From the NCBI RefSeq assembly GCF_006704125.1, contig NZ_VIGH01000003.1:124001-188000 (forward strand): a stretch of DNA of 64,000 nucleotides, given 5' to 3'. The stretch is from Rhodococcus spelaei. GTDB lineage: Bacteria > Actinomycetota > Actinomycetes > Mycobacteriales > Mycobacteriaceae. The position numbers and the translations under genes were made by a program. Below, one piece after another: positions 19,574 to 28,214 of the stretch. Numbering within the stretch: position 1 is the stretch's first letter; each line of letters opens with the position of its first letter. The notes under the pieces are model-generated. The model was not told the DNA's origin. It did not search any database and worked only from the letters and a program-made list of their open reading frames with translations.

Positions 19574-20950
19574 ATGAGCGCACCGGTGGTCGGCGACGGC
19601 GTCACCCGCAGGCAGGTATTCGCCTGGGGCTTGTGGGACTGGGGTTCGGCCGCGTTCAACGCGGTGATCGTCACCTTCGTGTTCTCGGTCTACCTCACCG
19701 ACGCGGTGGGGGAGAACCTGCCCGGCTCGGTGTCGGCGAGCAGCTGGCTGGGCTGGTCGCTCGGTGCCGCGGGACTGTGCATCGCACTGCTCGCCCCCGT
19801 CACGGGCCAGCGGTCGGATGCGACCGGGCACCGACGGCGTTCGCTGGCGCTGCTCACCGCCGCGGTGGTCGTCTGCATGCTGTTGATGTTCTTGGTGCGG
19901 GACAGTTACGAGTACCTGTGGCTCGGACTGCTGCTGCTCGGTGTGGGGTCGGTGATCTTCGAGCTCGCCCAGGTGCCCTACAGTGCGATGCTCCGCCAGG
20001 TGTCCACCCCGGAGAACATCGGTCGGGTCTCCGGGTTCGGGTGGGCGATGGGCTATTTCGGCGGCATCGTGCTCCTGCTGGTGTGCTACTTCGGATTCAT
20101 CACCGGTGACGGCGACACCCGCGGGCTCTTCGCGCTGAGCACCGACGGCGGACTCAACATCCGGTTGGTGGCGGTGCTGGCGGCGGTCTGGTTCGCCGTG
20201 TTCGCGATCCCGGTGCTGTTCGCCGTTCCGGAACTGCCGCGCACGCAGACGGGTCCGGACCTCTCGGGTGCGGCCTCGGGAGCTGTGACTGCAGGGAACG
20301 TGGGGTTCCTCGCCTCGTACCGGGTGCTGTGGCGGGACCTGCGCGAGCTGTGGAACGCCGACCGGCACACCATCTACTTCCTGGTGGCCAGCGCGCTGTT
20401 CCGGGACGGGCTCGCAGGCGTGTTCACCTTCGGCGCGGTGCTGGCGGTCAATGTCTACGGCATCGCGTCCTCGGACGTCCTGCTGTTCGGTGTCGCAGCG
20501 AACGTGGTGGCGGCGGGCGGGGCGTTGGCGGCGGGTCGCGTCGACGACCGACTCGGACCGAAGGCGGTGATCGTCGGGTCGCTCGGCTCGATGCTGGCGG
20601 TCGGGGCGGCGCTGCTCGTGGTGTCGGGGCCGGTCGGGTTCTGGATCTTCGGACTGCTGCTGTGCCTGTTCGTCGGCCCGGCGCAGTCGGCGGCGCGCAC
20701 CTTCCTGACCCGGATCACGGTGGTGGGCCGGGAGGGGCAGATGTTCGGCCTGTACGCCACGACCGGCCGGGCGGTCTCGTTTCTGGCGCCGACGCTGTTC
20801 GGGCTGTTCGCGTGGATGTTCGCCAGCGACCGAGCCGGGATCATCGGACTGCTCGTGGTGCTCGCGGTCGGTCTCGCGGCGCTGCTCCCGGTGCGTGCAC
20901 CGGCACGTGGTGCGCAGCCCGACTACCGCTTGGCGCCCTCCGCGCGCTGA
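19574..20950 (+). CDS. UMF1-type major facilitator transporter
   Basis: A 458-residue integral membrane protein with about 12 hydrophobic segments. The opening FAWGLWDWGSAAFNAVIVTF and the segment ENIGRVSGFGWAMGYFGGIV are characteristic of the UMF1 (Atg22-like) branch of the major facilitator superfamily. DRLGPKAVIVGS is the MFS loop-type motif in the second half. The substrate is not predictable; related proteins are implicated in amino-acid efflux. The 3' end overlaps the convergent membrane-protein gene by 28 bases. Start ATG 19574 lies soon after a possible -10 region (CTAGGCT), so the transcript may be leaderless. Confidence 0.85.
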   Translation: MSAPVVGDGVTRRQVFAWGLWDWGSAAFNAVIVTFVFSVYLTDAVGENLPGSVSASSWLGWSLGAAGLCIALLAPVTGQRSDATGHRRRSLALLTAAVVVCMLLMFLVRDSYEYLWLGLLLLGVGSVIFELAQVPYSAMLRQVSTPENIGRVSGFGWAMGYFGGIVLLLVCYFGFITGDGDTRGLFALSTDGGLNIRLVAVLAAVWFAVFAIPVLFAVPELPRTQTGPDLSGAASGAVTAGNVGFLASYRVLWRDLRELWNADRHTIYFLVASALFRDGLAGVFTFGAVLAVNVYGIASSDVLLFGVAANVVAAGGALAAGRVDDRLGPKAVIVGSLGSMLAVGAALLVVSGPVGFWIFGLLLCLFVGPAQSAARTFLTRITVVGREGQMFGLYATTGRAVSFLAPTLFGLFAWMFASDRAGIIGLLVVLAVGLAALLPVRAPARGAQPDYRLAPSAR

Positions 20951-21504
20951 ATCCCGAGCTTTTCCGCGAACAGTCGGCGCTGCACGATCCAGCCGGCCGC
21001 AGCGAGCGCGATCCAGATCAGCGTCGAGGTGACCTGCTGCCAGCCCGGATTGGGGTCCCGGAGGAAGGTGAGCGCGCTGGTCATCCTCCCGAGGCCGCTC
21101 AGGATCATGCTGGCGCCGCCGATCGAGGTCAGCCACAGCAGTGCTCGGGCCCGGTACTTGTCGGCGAGGAAGGCCCCGGCGACCGCGACGGCCACGACCA
21201 CGATCGCGCCGAGCGCCCAGTTCTTGTCACCGGGTTGCAGTACGTCCGCGAGTTTCGCGCCCGCCATCGCGCCCGTGAGCCCGCCGATGAAGTAGGCGGA
21301 GAACTTGAAGACGAGGGTGGTGACGACCCACGCGGCAACCGCGCCGATCAGCGCGAAGAGGAACGACGTCCAGAGCGATGGATTGAACAGGTCGGTGATC
21401 AACCAGCCGAGGCCGAAGCCGGAGGCCAGCACCGCCAGGTGCAACGACCGGATGCCCCAGAAGCACAGCAGGGCTCCGACCAGGACTACCGCCAGTCCGC
21501 TCAT
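20923..21504 (-). CDS. Multi-pass membrane protein, DUF4203/TMEM198-like
   Basis: A 193-residue protein with about seven hydrophobic segments (SGLAVVLVGALLCFWGI, FLFALIGAVAAWVVTTLVF, GAIVVVAVAVAGAFLADKY, STLIWIALAAAGWIVQRRL). The Gly-rich helices and layout resemble the DUF4203 / TM7S3-TMEM198 group. Start ATG 21504 overlaps the stop of the upstream epoxide hydrolase gene as ATGA, so they form a coupled pair. The 3' end runs 28 bases into the convergent transporter gene. No function is known. Confidence 0.65.
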   Translation of the reverse strand: MSGLAVVLVGALLCFWGIRSLHLAVLASGFGLGWLITDLFNPSLWTSFLFALIGAVAAWVVTTLVFKFSAYFIGGLTGAMAGAKLADVLQPGDKNWALGAIVVVAVAVAGAFLADKYRARALLWLTSIGGASMILSGLGRMTSALTFLRDPNPGWQQVTSTLIWIALAAAGWIVQRRLFAEKLGIQRAEGAKR

Positions 21505-22349
21505 TTCCCGTTCCCTTCGATTCGTGCGAGGACCGCGTCGGCGAGCGCGCCGGGTGCCTGTTCGGGGATCCAGTGACTGATGCCGTCCAGTTCGACGAAA
21601 CGGTATGGAGCGTCGACGAATTCGCCGCACCGCTCCGCGCCCGCCCGGCCGAGTGCCTCGTCGCCGTTGCTCCAGACGTAGGTGGTGGGCACGGTCACCG
21701 GCGCGATGTCGCCGAATTCGCGGCCCATGGCCCGGTACCAGGACAGGGCGGCGGTGAGCGCGCCCGGTTCGGCGAGGGTGCGCACGTGCTCCGCGACCTG
21801 GGTGGGGTCGACGTCGCCGAAGACCGCCCGCAGGCGGTGGGCGTCGTCGGCGAGCAGCGCCCGCTCGGCGGAGTCGCCGTGCCGGAACACTCCGATGTAG
21901 CGCGACCGCTGGCGTTGGTCCTCGTCCTCGCGGAGCGCCCAGCCGAACGCGGCCGGGTGCGGCACCGACACCGCGGTGAGCGTGCGTACCCGGTCGGGGT
22001 GGCCCGCGGCGACCACCCAGGCCACCGCGGCGCCCCAGTCGTGACCGACCAGGTGGGCGCTCTCGATCCCCAACGTGTCCAGCAGGCCGACCGCGTCGCC
22101 GACCAGGTTGGCGATTCCGTAGTGCTCGACGCCGACCGGCCGGGCGCCGGCGGAGTACCCGCGCTGGCTGGGTGCGATCACCCGGAGTCCGGCCGCGGTG
22201 AGCAGTGGGGTGATCGGGCGCCAGCAGGCGGCGGTCTCGGGGAAGCCGTGCAGCATCAGGACCGGCGCGCCGTCCGCCGGACCGGCGGTCGTCACGTCGA
22301 AGGTGTAGTCGCCGACCTCGACGGTGGTGGCGAAGGCGGTCGGATCCAT
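21501..22349 (-). CDS. Alpha/beta hydrolase, epoxide hydrolase type
   Basis: A 282-residue alpha/beta hydrolase. The nucleophile elbow GHDWGA carries Asp rather than Ser, and the oxyanion motif is HGFPE. Together these mark the epoxide hydrolase / haloalkane dehalogenase group. SQRGYSAG, the acid in WSNGDEALG and the catalytic His in GISHWIPEQAP complete the triad. HGxP favours epoxide hydrolase over dehalogenase. Start ATG 22349 has GGGGGA upstream. It could detoxify lipid epoxides. It is coupled to the following membrane-protein gene. Confidence 0.82.
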   Translation of the reverse strand: MDPTAFATTVEVGDYTFDVTTAGPADGAPVLMLHGFPETAACWRPITPLLTAAGLRVIAPSQRGYSAGARPVGVEHYGIANLVGDAVGLLDTLGIESAHLVGHDWGAAVAWVVAAGHPDRVRTLTAVSVPHPAAFGWALREDEDQRQRSRYIGVFRHGDSAERALLADDAHRLRAVFGDVDPTQVAEHVRTLAEPGALTAALSWYRAMGREFGDIAPVTVPTTYVWSNGDEALGRAGAERCGEFVDAPYRFVELDGISHWIPEQAPGALADAVLARIEGNGK

Positions 22350-22590
22350 GTGTCCCCCAAGATCACTCGCGGTCGTTGCGGTGCCGGTGGCGGCTGCTCG
22401 CACATGCCTGTCCGGAACACTACCGCGACGCGTGTCACCGTCCGGTCAATTGCGTGACGGCGACCGTGGGTGTCGACACCGAACCTCTCGACCGCGCGAC
22501 GCTGCGGTGGCATATCGTGCGCACTACGTGACGTCAATCACACACAGTCCGTCGAAGGGTCGTATTGTCCGGTATGAGCGAAGGGGAGTT

Positions 22591-23823
22591 GTGACGGATA
22601 ACAGTCGGACCAACCGACCGCTGCAGATTGCCGGACGCCCGGCGTCGCAGTGGCTGTCCGCGCGCGCGGCGGATCTGACCGCGCGGGTGATCGCCCGTCT
22701 GGTCGACGAGTCGCCTGTGTACCGCGCGTTGCCCCGGGAAGAGGTGGACGGCGAGATCGCCGAGATCGTGCACCGCAACATGGAGCTCTTCGCGACGCTG
22801 GTGTTCGAGCGGCGTGCCGCGTACGACTCCGAGCTCGTCGAGCAACGCAACTCCGCGGCGCGGAGGGCGGAGGAGGGCGTGCCGCTCGAGGCGGTCCTGC
22901 ACGCATATCACCTGGGGATCGGGATGTCCTCGCAGGATCTGTTCGCTGCGGCACAGCCGGGTGACATGCGCGACGTGCAGGTCCTGTTGACGATGGTCCT
23001 GGACTTCCTGCGCAGGCTCACCATCGCGGTGAGCGCCGCGTACCTCGAGGAACGCCAGATCATGGAGAGTCAGGAGAACTCGGGTCGGCGCTCGCTGATG
23101 TCGGCGCTCGTGGCGGGCGATCCGCTCGACGCCGTCGTGCACCGGACCGGACTTCGGCTGGCTCCGCACTACCTCGCGCTGACCCTGGCGATCGGTGAGA
23201 ACGCGGACGAGCGCGGGTCGGGGGTGAGCGGCACCGTTGCGAGCCGCCGCAAATTGCGTCGCCTGCAGGGGCAGTTGGACCGGATCACGGGGGAGCCGGC
23301 GCTGACCGTGATCGACAGCGGGGGCGGCACCGCGCTGATCCCGTGTTCCGCGTCGCCGCCGGACTGGGACGAACTGCGCGCGACGATCGAGCGGGTGCGT
23401 GTGGTGATCGGTGCCGACATGTGGGTCGCGGGAGTGGTCGCGGCCCCGGGAGAGGTGCCGGACGCGGTGACCCTGACCGCGGACATCGTCGCGCTCGTGG
23501 GGCGCGCGGGACGACCGCCCGGCCTGTACCGGCTGCAGGACGTGTTGCTCGAGTATCAGCTGAGCAGGCCGAGTGCCGCGCATCGCGAACTGGCCACGCT
23601 GCTCGACCCGCTCGTGGGCAAGCCCGAGCTGATGCAGACCCTCGAGACCTACGTGGCGAACGGGTTGAACCGGCGCGCCACCGCCGCCGCCCTCGACGTG
23701 CACGCCAATACCGTCGACTACCGGATGCGCCGGGTGGCCGAGCTCATCGGTCGCACTCCGTCGGACCCGGCGGACCTCCCTCACATCGGCGCGGCACTGG
23801 TGGCCCGGCGGGCGCTGGGCTGA
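22591..23823 (+). CDS. PucR-family transcriptional regulator
   Basis: A 410-residue regulator. The N-terminal half is all-helical (RsbRD-like, LEAVLHAYHLGIGMSSQDLF). The middle is a GGDEF-like module without the GGDEF signature. The end is the PucR C-terminal helix-turn-helix, LMQTLETYVANGLNRRATA then LDVHANTVDYRMRRVAELIG. Such proteins activate or repress nearby catabolic genes after binding a small molecule. Start GTG 22591 has GGGGA just upstream; the frame continues further left but without family features. The divergent epoxide hydrolase pair is a candidate target, though 241 bases separate them. Confidence 0.85.
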   Translation: MTDNSRTNRPLQIAGRPASQWLSARAADLTARVIARLVDESPVYRALPREEVDGEIAEIVHRNMELFATLVFERRAAYDSELVEQRNSAARRAEEGVPLEAVLHAYHLGIGMSSQDLFAAAQPGDMRDVQVLLTMVLDFLRRLTIAVSAAYLEERQIMESQENSGRRSLMSALVAGDPLDAVVHRTGLRLAPHYLALTLAIGENADERGSGVSGTVASRRKLRRLQGQLDRITGEPALTVIDSGGGTALIPCSASPPDWDELRATIERVRVVIGADMWVAGVVAAPGEVPDAVTLTADIVALVGRAGRPPGLYRLQDVLLEYQLSRPSAAHRELATLLDPLVGKPELMQTLETYVANGLNRRATAAALDVHANTVDYRMRRVAELIGRTPSDPADLPHIGAALVARRALG

Positions 23824-23868
23824 GAGTCGGCATCGGGCATGCTGGACCCGATCTCGAGGGGGAATTCG

Positions 23869-24849
23869 ATGGTGTGGGTCCGACGTGTGGTGATTGTGCT
23901 CGGTTGGCTGGCGGTGCTTTCGGCCGCGGTCGGAGTCGGGGCGCACTATCTCGACACCACCGCGACCACGCTCGTCGTGCTCGCCTCGTTCGCGCCGGTC
24001 CTGATGGCCTGCGCTGCGGCCGGCCTGCTCGCGCTCGTTTCCACCAGGCGGTGGATCGGATCGGTCGTGGCGGCGGCGGTGCTGGCCGTGGCGGTGTGGA
24101 CCCAGCTCCCCCTGTACGTCGGGGACGCGCGGCCGGACGGGGCGTCCGATCTGACCGTCATGCAGGCGAACGTCTACTTCGGCAACAGCGATATGGAAGG
24201 TATTGTCGCGCAGGTCAAGTCGAGGAACGTCGACATCCTGACGGTCAACGAGCTGACGCCCGAGGCGGTGCCCCGGCTCGGTGAGGTGGGACTCGACGAG
24301 GTGCTGCCGTTCCGGTACCTGCGTCCGACGGAACTGGGCGGCGGGACCGGGATCTGGAGTCGCCACCCGATTTCCGGGCAGACCGAGCACATGGGGTTCG
24401 TGATGAACATGGTGTCGGTACGGGTGATTCCGCCCGGGCAGCGGCCGTTCGTGGTGGTCGCTGCGCACCCGCTGCCACCGGTGCCGCGTGCGCAGACCGG
24501 CATCTGGGCGCGTGAGATGGTGCAGGTGAAGGACATCCTGCAGCGCCTCTACCAGGATGCCGAGCCGGTGATCGTCGGTGCCGACTTCAACTCGACCTAC
24601 GACAATGCCCAGTTCCGCGAGCTGCTCGGAGACGGATACCGTGACGCCGCAGAGCAATCCGGTGCGGGTGCGCTCCGGACCTATCCTGCCGACCGTTGGT
24701 GGCCGCCGGTACTCGCGATCGACCACGTCCTCGTCGCGGGTGCGACGGCCACGAGTGCCGGCGTCGTCGACCTGCCCGGCTCGGACCATCGCGGGGTGGT
24801 CGCCACGGTCGCGGTGCCGGCGCTCGAGGGCACCGCGGGACTCGGCTGA
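23869..24849 (+). CDS. Membrane-anchored endonuclease/exonuclease/phosphatase-family protein
   Basis: A 326-residue protein with three N-terminal membrane helices (residues 1-90) and an extracytoplasmic EEP-fold domain. The EEP motifs are visible: LTVMQANVYFGN, DILTVNELT with the metal-binding Glu, VVVAAHPLPPVP, VIVGADFNSTYDN and the closing SDHRGVVATV. The substrate may be a phosphodiester in lipid or nucleic acid; it cannot be told. Start ATG 23869 has GAGGGGGA upstream; an in-frame ATG at 23839 is less well supported. It follows the PucR gene by 45 bases. Confidence 0.85.
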   Translation: MVWVRRVVIVLGWLAVLSAAVGVGAHYLDTTATTLVVLASFAPVLMACAAAGLLALVSTRRWIGSVVAAAVLAVAVWTQLPLYVGDARPDGASDLTVMQANVYFGNSDMEGIVAQVKSRNVDILTVNELTPEAVPRLGEVGLDEVLPFRYLRPTELGGGTGIWSRHPISGQTEHMGFVMNMVSVRVIPPGQRPFVVVAAHPLPPVPRAQTGIWAREMVQVKDILQRLYQDAEPVIVGADFNSTYDNAQFRELLGDGYRDAAEQSGAGALRTYPADRWWPPVLAIDHVLVAGATATSAGVVDLPGSDHRGVVATVAVPALEGTAGLG

Positions 24850-24854
24850 TCGAA

Positions 24855-25796
24855 TCACGCTGCGTCGAGCGACTGTCGGTACTCCCGTGGGCTCATGCCG
24901 TGCACGCGTTTGAAGGCCGCGCTGAGCGCGAACGAACTGCCGTAGCCGACCTTGCGTGCCACCGCGCCGATCGTCGCCTCGGGTGTCCGCAGGAGATCCG
25001 CGGCAAGGGTGAGGCGCCACCCCGTCAGGTAGGACATCGGCGGTTCGCCGACCAGCTCGGTGAACCGCCGAGCCAGGCTCGCGCGGGAGACGCCGACCTC
25101 GGACGCGAGTGAGGCGACCGTCCACGGGTGCGCGGGATTGTTCTGTAGTCGGCGCAGGGCCGGGCCGATCACGTCGTCGCCGTGCGCGCGGTACCAGGCG
25201 GGGGCCGAGGATTCCGGCCGGGCGAACCACGTCCGCAGCACGGTGATGAGCACGAGGTCGAGCAGACGGTCGAGCATGACGTCCTGGCCGGGTTCGTCCT
25301 TGGCCATCTCGTCGCCGAGCAGGGGGAGGAGTGGGCTGTCCCACTCGTCACGGCGGACCGTCAGCAGGCGGGGTAGGGCGCGAAGCAGTCGATCGCCGAC
25401 CGCGGCGCCGACCTGATAGGTGCCGGTGATCATCACGACCTCGCCGTGGGCGTTGTTTCCCCAGGTTCGGATGCCGAGGTCCATTGCCTCGCTGAGTGAT
25501 TCGCCATCCGGTGTGGTGCAGATCTGGCCCGGATGGACGATCACCTGCGGGGTGGTGCCCGGACGGTCCGAGACGGTGTAGGGGTCGGGTCCGCGCACCA
25601 CCGCGACGTCGCCCTGGTGCATCGGCACCGGGTCTGCGCCGTCGTGCGCGACCCATGCCCGACCTCGGACCATCGCCACCAGGGTCAGCGGCGCGTGGTC
25701 CTGAATGCGCAGCGACCAGGGTGGGGACAGAATCGAGCGGAGCAGGAAGGCTCCGCGCGAGCGGGGTCCGTCGAGGAGTCCGGCGAGTGGGTCCAT
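24855..25796 (-). CDS. AraC-family regulator with cupin_6 domain
   Basis: A 313-residue regulator. The N-terminal half is the cupin-type sensor found in this AraC subgroup (LTLVAMVRGRAWVAHDG, GDVAVVRGPDPYTVSD). The C-terminal domain has two helix-turn-helix units (WTVASLASEVGVSRASLARR and TIGAVARKVGYGSSFALSAA), ending in FKRVHGMSPREYRQ. Start ATG 25796. The divergent genes are a remnant of an NmrA-type gene and a DUF1772 membrane protein; that AraC/NmrA/DUF1772 arrangement is common in actinobacteria and suggests they were its targets. Confidence 0.85.
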   Translation of the reverse strand: MDPLAGLLDGPRSRGAFLLRSILSPPWSLRIQDHAPLTLVAMVRGRAWVAHDGADPVPMHQGDVAVVRGPDPYTVSDRPGTTPQVIVHPGQICTTPDGESLSEAMDLGIRTWGNNAHGEVVMITGTYQVGAAVGDRLLRALPRLLTVRRDEWDSPLLPLLGDEMAKDEPGQDVMLDRLLDLVLITVLRTWFARPESSAPAWYRAHGDDVIGPALRRLQNNPAHPWTVASLASEVGVSRASLARRFTELVGEPPMSYLTGWRLTLAADLLRTPEATIGAVARKVGYGSSFALSAAFKRVHGMSPREYRQSLDAA

Positions 25797-25877
25797 GGGA
25801 TCGAGCCTAGACGCTTGCGTATGTAAATGCGCCTGTCGACTATGGATCGTCTCGCCTTCGGACGATTGACTGGATGC

Positions 25878-25991
25878 ATGACAACGAATGCGAAGGACAC
25901 CACAGCAACACTCGTGCTCGGCGGCACCGGGAAGACCGGACGTCAGGGGGCGGCGCCCGACGCCGCGACCACCGGCGTGTCGGAAGGCTGA
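25878..25991 (+). pseudogene. Remnant of an NmrA-type NAD(P)-binding protein gene
   Basis: A 37-codon frame. It begins MTTNAKDTTATLVLGGTGKTGR, which is the N-terminus and dinucleotide-binding loop of NmrA/SDR-like proteins of normally about 280 residues. It then ends within 15 codons in QGAAPDAATTGVSEG. This looks like an in-frame internal deletion that joined the first 22 codons to the last few. It sits exactly where the full gene is expected, between the divergent AraC regulator and the DUF1772 gene that starts six bases after its stop. Confidence 0.6.
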
Positions 25992-25997
25992 CGAATC

Positions 25998-26498
25998 ATG
26001 TTCTCCCTCATTCGTGGTGGTGCGCTGTTCGGGGCGACCGTCTGTACCGGACTGATCGCCGGCCTGTTCTACAGCTTTGCGGTTTCGGTCATGCTCGGGT
26101 TGCATGCGTCCGACGACCGAACCTTCGTCGAGGCGATGCAACGGATCAACGTCGCGATCCTCAACGGCTGGTTCGCCCTCGCCTTCGGTGGCGCCCTGGC
26201 CTTCACGGTTCTCGCGGTGGGAATGCACCTGCGTGCGCCGTGGCGTCCGGCACTGCCGTGGGTCGTGGCCGCCCTGGTGCTCTACCTCGTGGTTCTGGTC
26301 GTGACGTCCGTGGTCAACGTTCCACTCAACGACGATCTCGCGGCAGCCGGATCACTCGACCATATCGCTGATCTCGGCTCCGTCCGTGCACATTTCGAGT
26401 CGACGTGGGTGCGCTGGAACGTGGTTCGTGCGGTCACCTCCACGGCGGCGTTCGCGTGCCTTGCAGTGGCCCAGTGGGTGCTCGCCGTTCGAGATTGA
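25998..26498 (+). CDS. DUF1772 (anthrone oxygenase-like) membrane protein
   Basis: A 166-residue four-helix membrane protein. LIAGLFYSFAVSVMLGL, the central helices, VVNVPLNDDLAAAG and ESTWVRWNVVRAVTSTAAF are typical of DUF1772, a family that includes fungal anthrone oxygenases. The reaction in bacteria is not established. It follows the NmrA remnant by six bases and is divergent from the AraC regulator, so it was probably the second gene of a two-gene target operon. Confidence 0.82.
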   Translation: MFSLIRGGALFGATVCTGLIAGLFYSFAVSVMLGLHASDDRTFVEAMQRINVAILNGWFALAFGGALAFTVLAVGMHLRAPWRPALPWVVAALVLYLVVLVVTSVVNVPLNDDLAAAGSLDHIADLGSVRAHFESTWVRWNVVRAVTSTAAFACLAVAQWVLAVRD

Positions 26499-26616
26499 GG
26501 TCCCGGCAGACTCGTAATCTGCATCACCCCAAAGTCTTCCGCCGCGTGCCGTGCCTGCTCGGGGTGCGGAACCCGGCATACTCCTCTCGGTCTGTTCCCG
26601 AGTAAGGAGTTCCCCC

Positions 26617-27345
26617 TTGAGTTTCCACACTGTGGCCCGCCCGCGCCTGATCATGATTGCCGCGTGTACGGCCGCACTGACCCTCACCGGCTGCAGTGCG
26701 CAGCTGGCCGAGGCCGACGCCGCGCCCACCGGCAGTTCGAACTTCGGTAGTTCGGGCGGCGGGCCCGCGGTCGAGCAGTCCGCCACCCTGGCGCTGCTCG
26801 ACACCCTCGCCGTCAAGGGCCGCGCGCCCAAGACCGGATACAGTCGCGACGAGTTCGGGCAGGCCTGGTCGGACGATGTCGCCGTCGCGGGCGGTCACAA
26901 CGGTTGCGACACCCGCAACGACATTCTCGACCGTGACCTGACGGACAAGACGTACAAAGAGGGTAAGAAGCAGTGCATCGTGCTGACCGGCACCCTGAAC
27001 GACCCGTACACCGGTAAGCGGATCCAGTTCACCCGCGGCCAGGACACCTCGACCGCGGTGCAGATCGACCACGTGGTCGCCCTCAGCGACGCGTGGCAGA
27101 AGGGCGCCCAGCAGCTCGACGTCGACACCCGCCGGAACCTGGCCAACGACCCGCGCAACCTGCTCGCCGTCGACGGTCCGACCAACCAGCAGAAGTCCGA
27201 CGGCGACGCGGCGACCTGGCTGCCGCCGAACAAGTCGTACCGCTGCACCTACGTCGCCAAGCAGGTCGAGGTCAAGGCCGCCTACAAGTTGTGGGTGACC
27301 CAGGCGGAGAAGGACGCGATCGCGCGCGAGCTCGGCTCCTGCTGA
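26617..27345 (+). CDS. Secreted HNH-type nuclease lipoprotein (DUF1524-like)
   Basis: A 242-residue exported protein. The signal peptide ends in the lipobox LTLTGC. The C-terminal region has the HNH-like core QIDHVVALSDAWQKGAQ, then RRNLANDPRNLLAVDGPTNQ, matching the DUF1524/GmrSD C-terminal nuclease group seen in secreted actinobacterial proteins. It probably degrades extracellular DNA. The start is TTG 26617: AAGGAG lies seven bases upstream and the signal peptide begins there. Paired cysteines (HNGCD, KKQC, RCTY, GSC) suggest disulfides. Confidence 0.82.
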   Translation: MSFHTVARPRLIMIAACTAALTLTGCSAQLAEADAAPTGSSNFGSSGGGPAVEQSATLALLDTLAVKGRAPKTGYSRDEFGQAWSDDVAVAGGHNGCDTRNDILDRDLTDKTYKEGKKQCIVLTGTLNDPYTGKRIQFTRGQDTSTAVQIDHVVALSDAWQKGAQQLDVDTRRNLANDPRNLLAVDGPTNQQKSDGDAATWLPPNKSYRCTYVAKQVEVKAAYKLWVTQAEKDAIARELGSC

Positions 27346-27359
27346 CGGCGCCTTCAGAT

Positions 27360-27414
27360 CAGGGTGATGGGAACCTTCGTTCGGTCTGACAGGCTGAAGG
27401 CCCCCATCACCCTG
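27360..27414. terminator. Bidirectional terminator between nuclease and TetR genes
   Basis: Twelve-base perfect arms (27360-27371 and 27403-27414) enclose a second small hairpin CCTTC/GAAGG. The right arm overlaps the last codons of the tetR gene. Confidence 0.65.
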
Positions 27415-28045
27415 TTCGGTGGTGGGTCGGGCGCCAGCCGCCCATGCCGATCATGATGAGCCGCAGCTGGTGCTCGGCCCGGTCGATCACCGCACGCTCT
27501 TCGCGGCCGCCGGGGTGATCCACCTCGAGCACGTCGATCACCGTGGACATCATCGCGCCGACGATCAGGTCGGCCGCCATCTCCAGATCCTCGACCTCCC
27601 AGCTCGCGAGCGCGGGCATGCGCGACAGGTCGATGGTGAGTTCGCTCGAGAACAGCCGTAGTTCGGCTGCGATCGCCCGGCGCACCTCCGTGACGCCGCC
27701 GTAGCGTTCACGGCTGAGGAAGCGGAACTGGCCCTCGTGGGCGCGAACCTGCCGCAGCAGGATGTCCAGCGAGACGCTCGCGTTCTTGGTGCTCGGGTCG
27801 CGTCGGGCGTCTCGCAGCATCCGGCGCAGCATGCGCATGCTGTCCTCGACCAGTGCCACGCCGAGTTCGTCCATCGAGGCGAAGTGCCGGTAGAAGGCGG
27901 TCGGGACGATCCCCGCCGAACGGGCCACCTCGCGCAGGCTCAGGCTCGCGAAGCTGCGCTCCTCGAGCAGTTCCAGGGTGCCATCGAGTAGCGCCTGCCG
28001 CGTGCGCTCCTTGCGTTCGGCTCTGCTTTCGGGCTCGCTCACCAT
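27407..28045 (-). CDS. TetR-family repressor of the desaturase operon
   Basis: A 212-residue TetR protein with the DNA-binding domain at residues 10-60 (TRQALLDGTLELLEERSF, SLREVARSAGIVPTAFYRHF). The rest is a helical ligand-binding domain. It is divergent from a ferredoxin reductase/desaturase pair, an arrangement like DesT in Pseudomonas, where a TetR protein senses acyl-CoA saturation. By that analogy it probably adjusts unsaturated fatty acid synthesis. Two matching 16-base operators exactly 100 bases apart lie in the intergenic region, one at its own start and one at the target promoter. Start 28045; the exact first codon is not certain. Confidence 0.85.
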   Translation of the reverse strand: MVSEPESRAERKERTRQALLDGTLELLEERSFASLSLREVARSAGIVPTAFYRHFASMDELGVALVEDSMRMLRRMLRDARRDPSTKNASVSLDILLRQVRAHEGQFRFLSRERYGGVTEVRRAIAAELRLFSSELTIDLSRMPALASWEVEDLEMAADLIVGAMMSTVIDVLEVDHPGGREERAVIDRAEHQLRLIMIGMGGWRPTHHRTG

Positions 28046-28050
28046 TCGAG

Positions 28051-28066
28051 TGTATGGCTGTACACC
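28051..28066. promoter_or_regulatory. TetR operator copy 1
   Basis: GTGTATGGCTGTACAC, five bases upstream of the tetR start. It fits GTGTAYGRSTGTRCAC together with copy 2 and should mediate autorepression. Confidence 0.65.
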
Positions 28067-28150
28067 GTCAAAGGCTGCACCGACCCTGTAATCGGCGTCA
28101 CATCCTGCTAGGGGTTGACATCTACCTGGGACTTCCTGTCACACTTGTTT

Positions 28151-28166
28151 GTGTACGAGTGTGCAC
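28151..28166. promoter_or_regulatory. TetR operator copy 2
   Basis: GTGTACGAGTGTGCAC, 48 bases upstream of the reductase start and exactly 100 bases from copy 1. It matches copy 1 at 13 of 16 positions. Confidence 0.65.
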
Positions 28167-28214
28167 TGAAAAGTGGATCGACCGTACGCCACAGGCCCAC
28201 AGCAGGAGGTTGCA

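Noticed and set aside
22534-25344. 936-residue minus-strand frame opposite the PucR and EEP genes
   Set aside because: No motifs, Arg/His-rich composition, crosses three well-supported genes.
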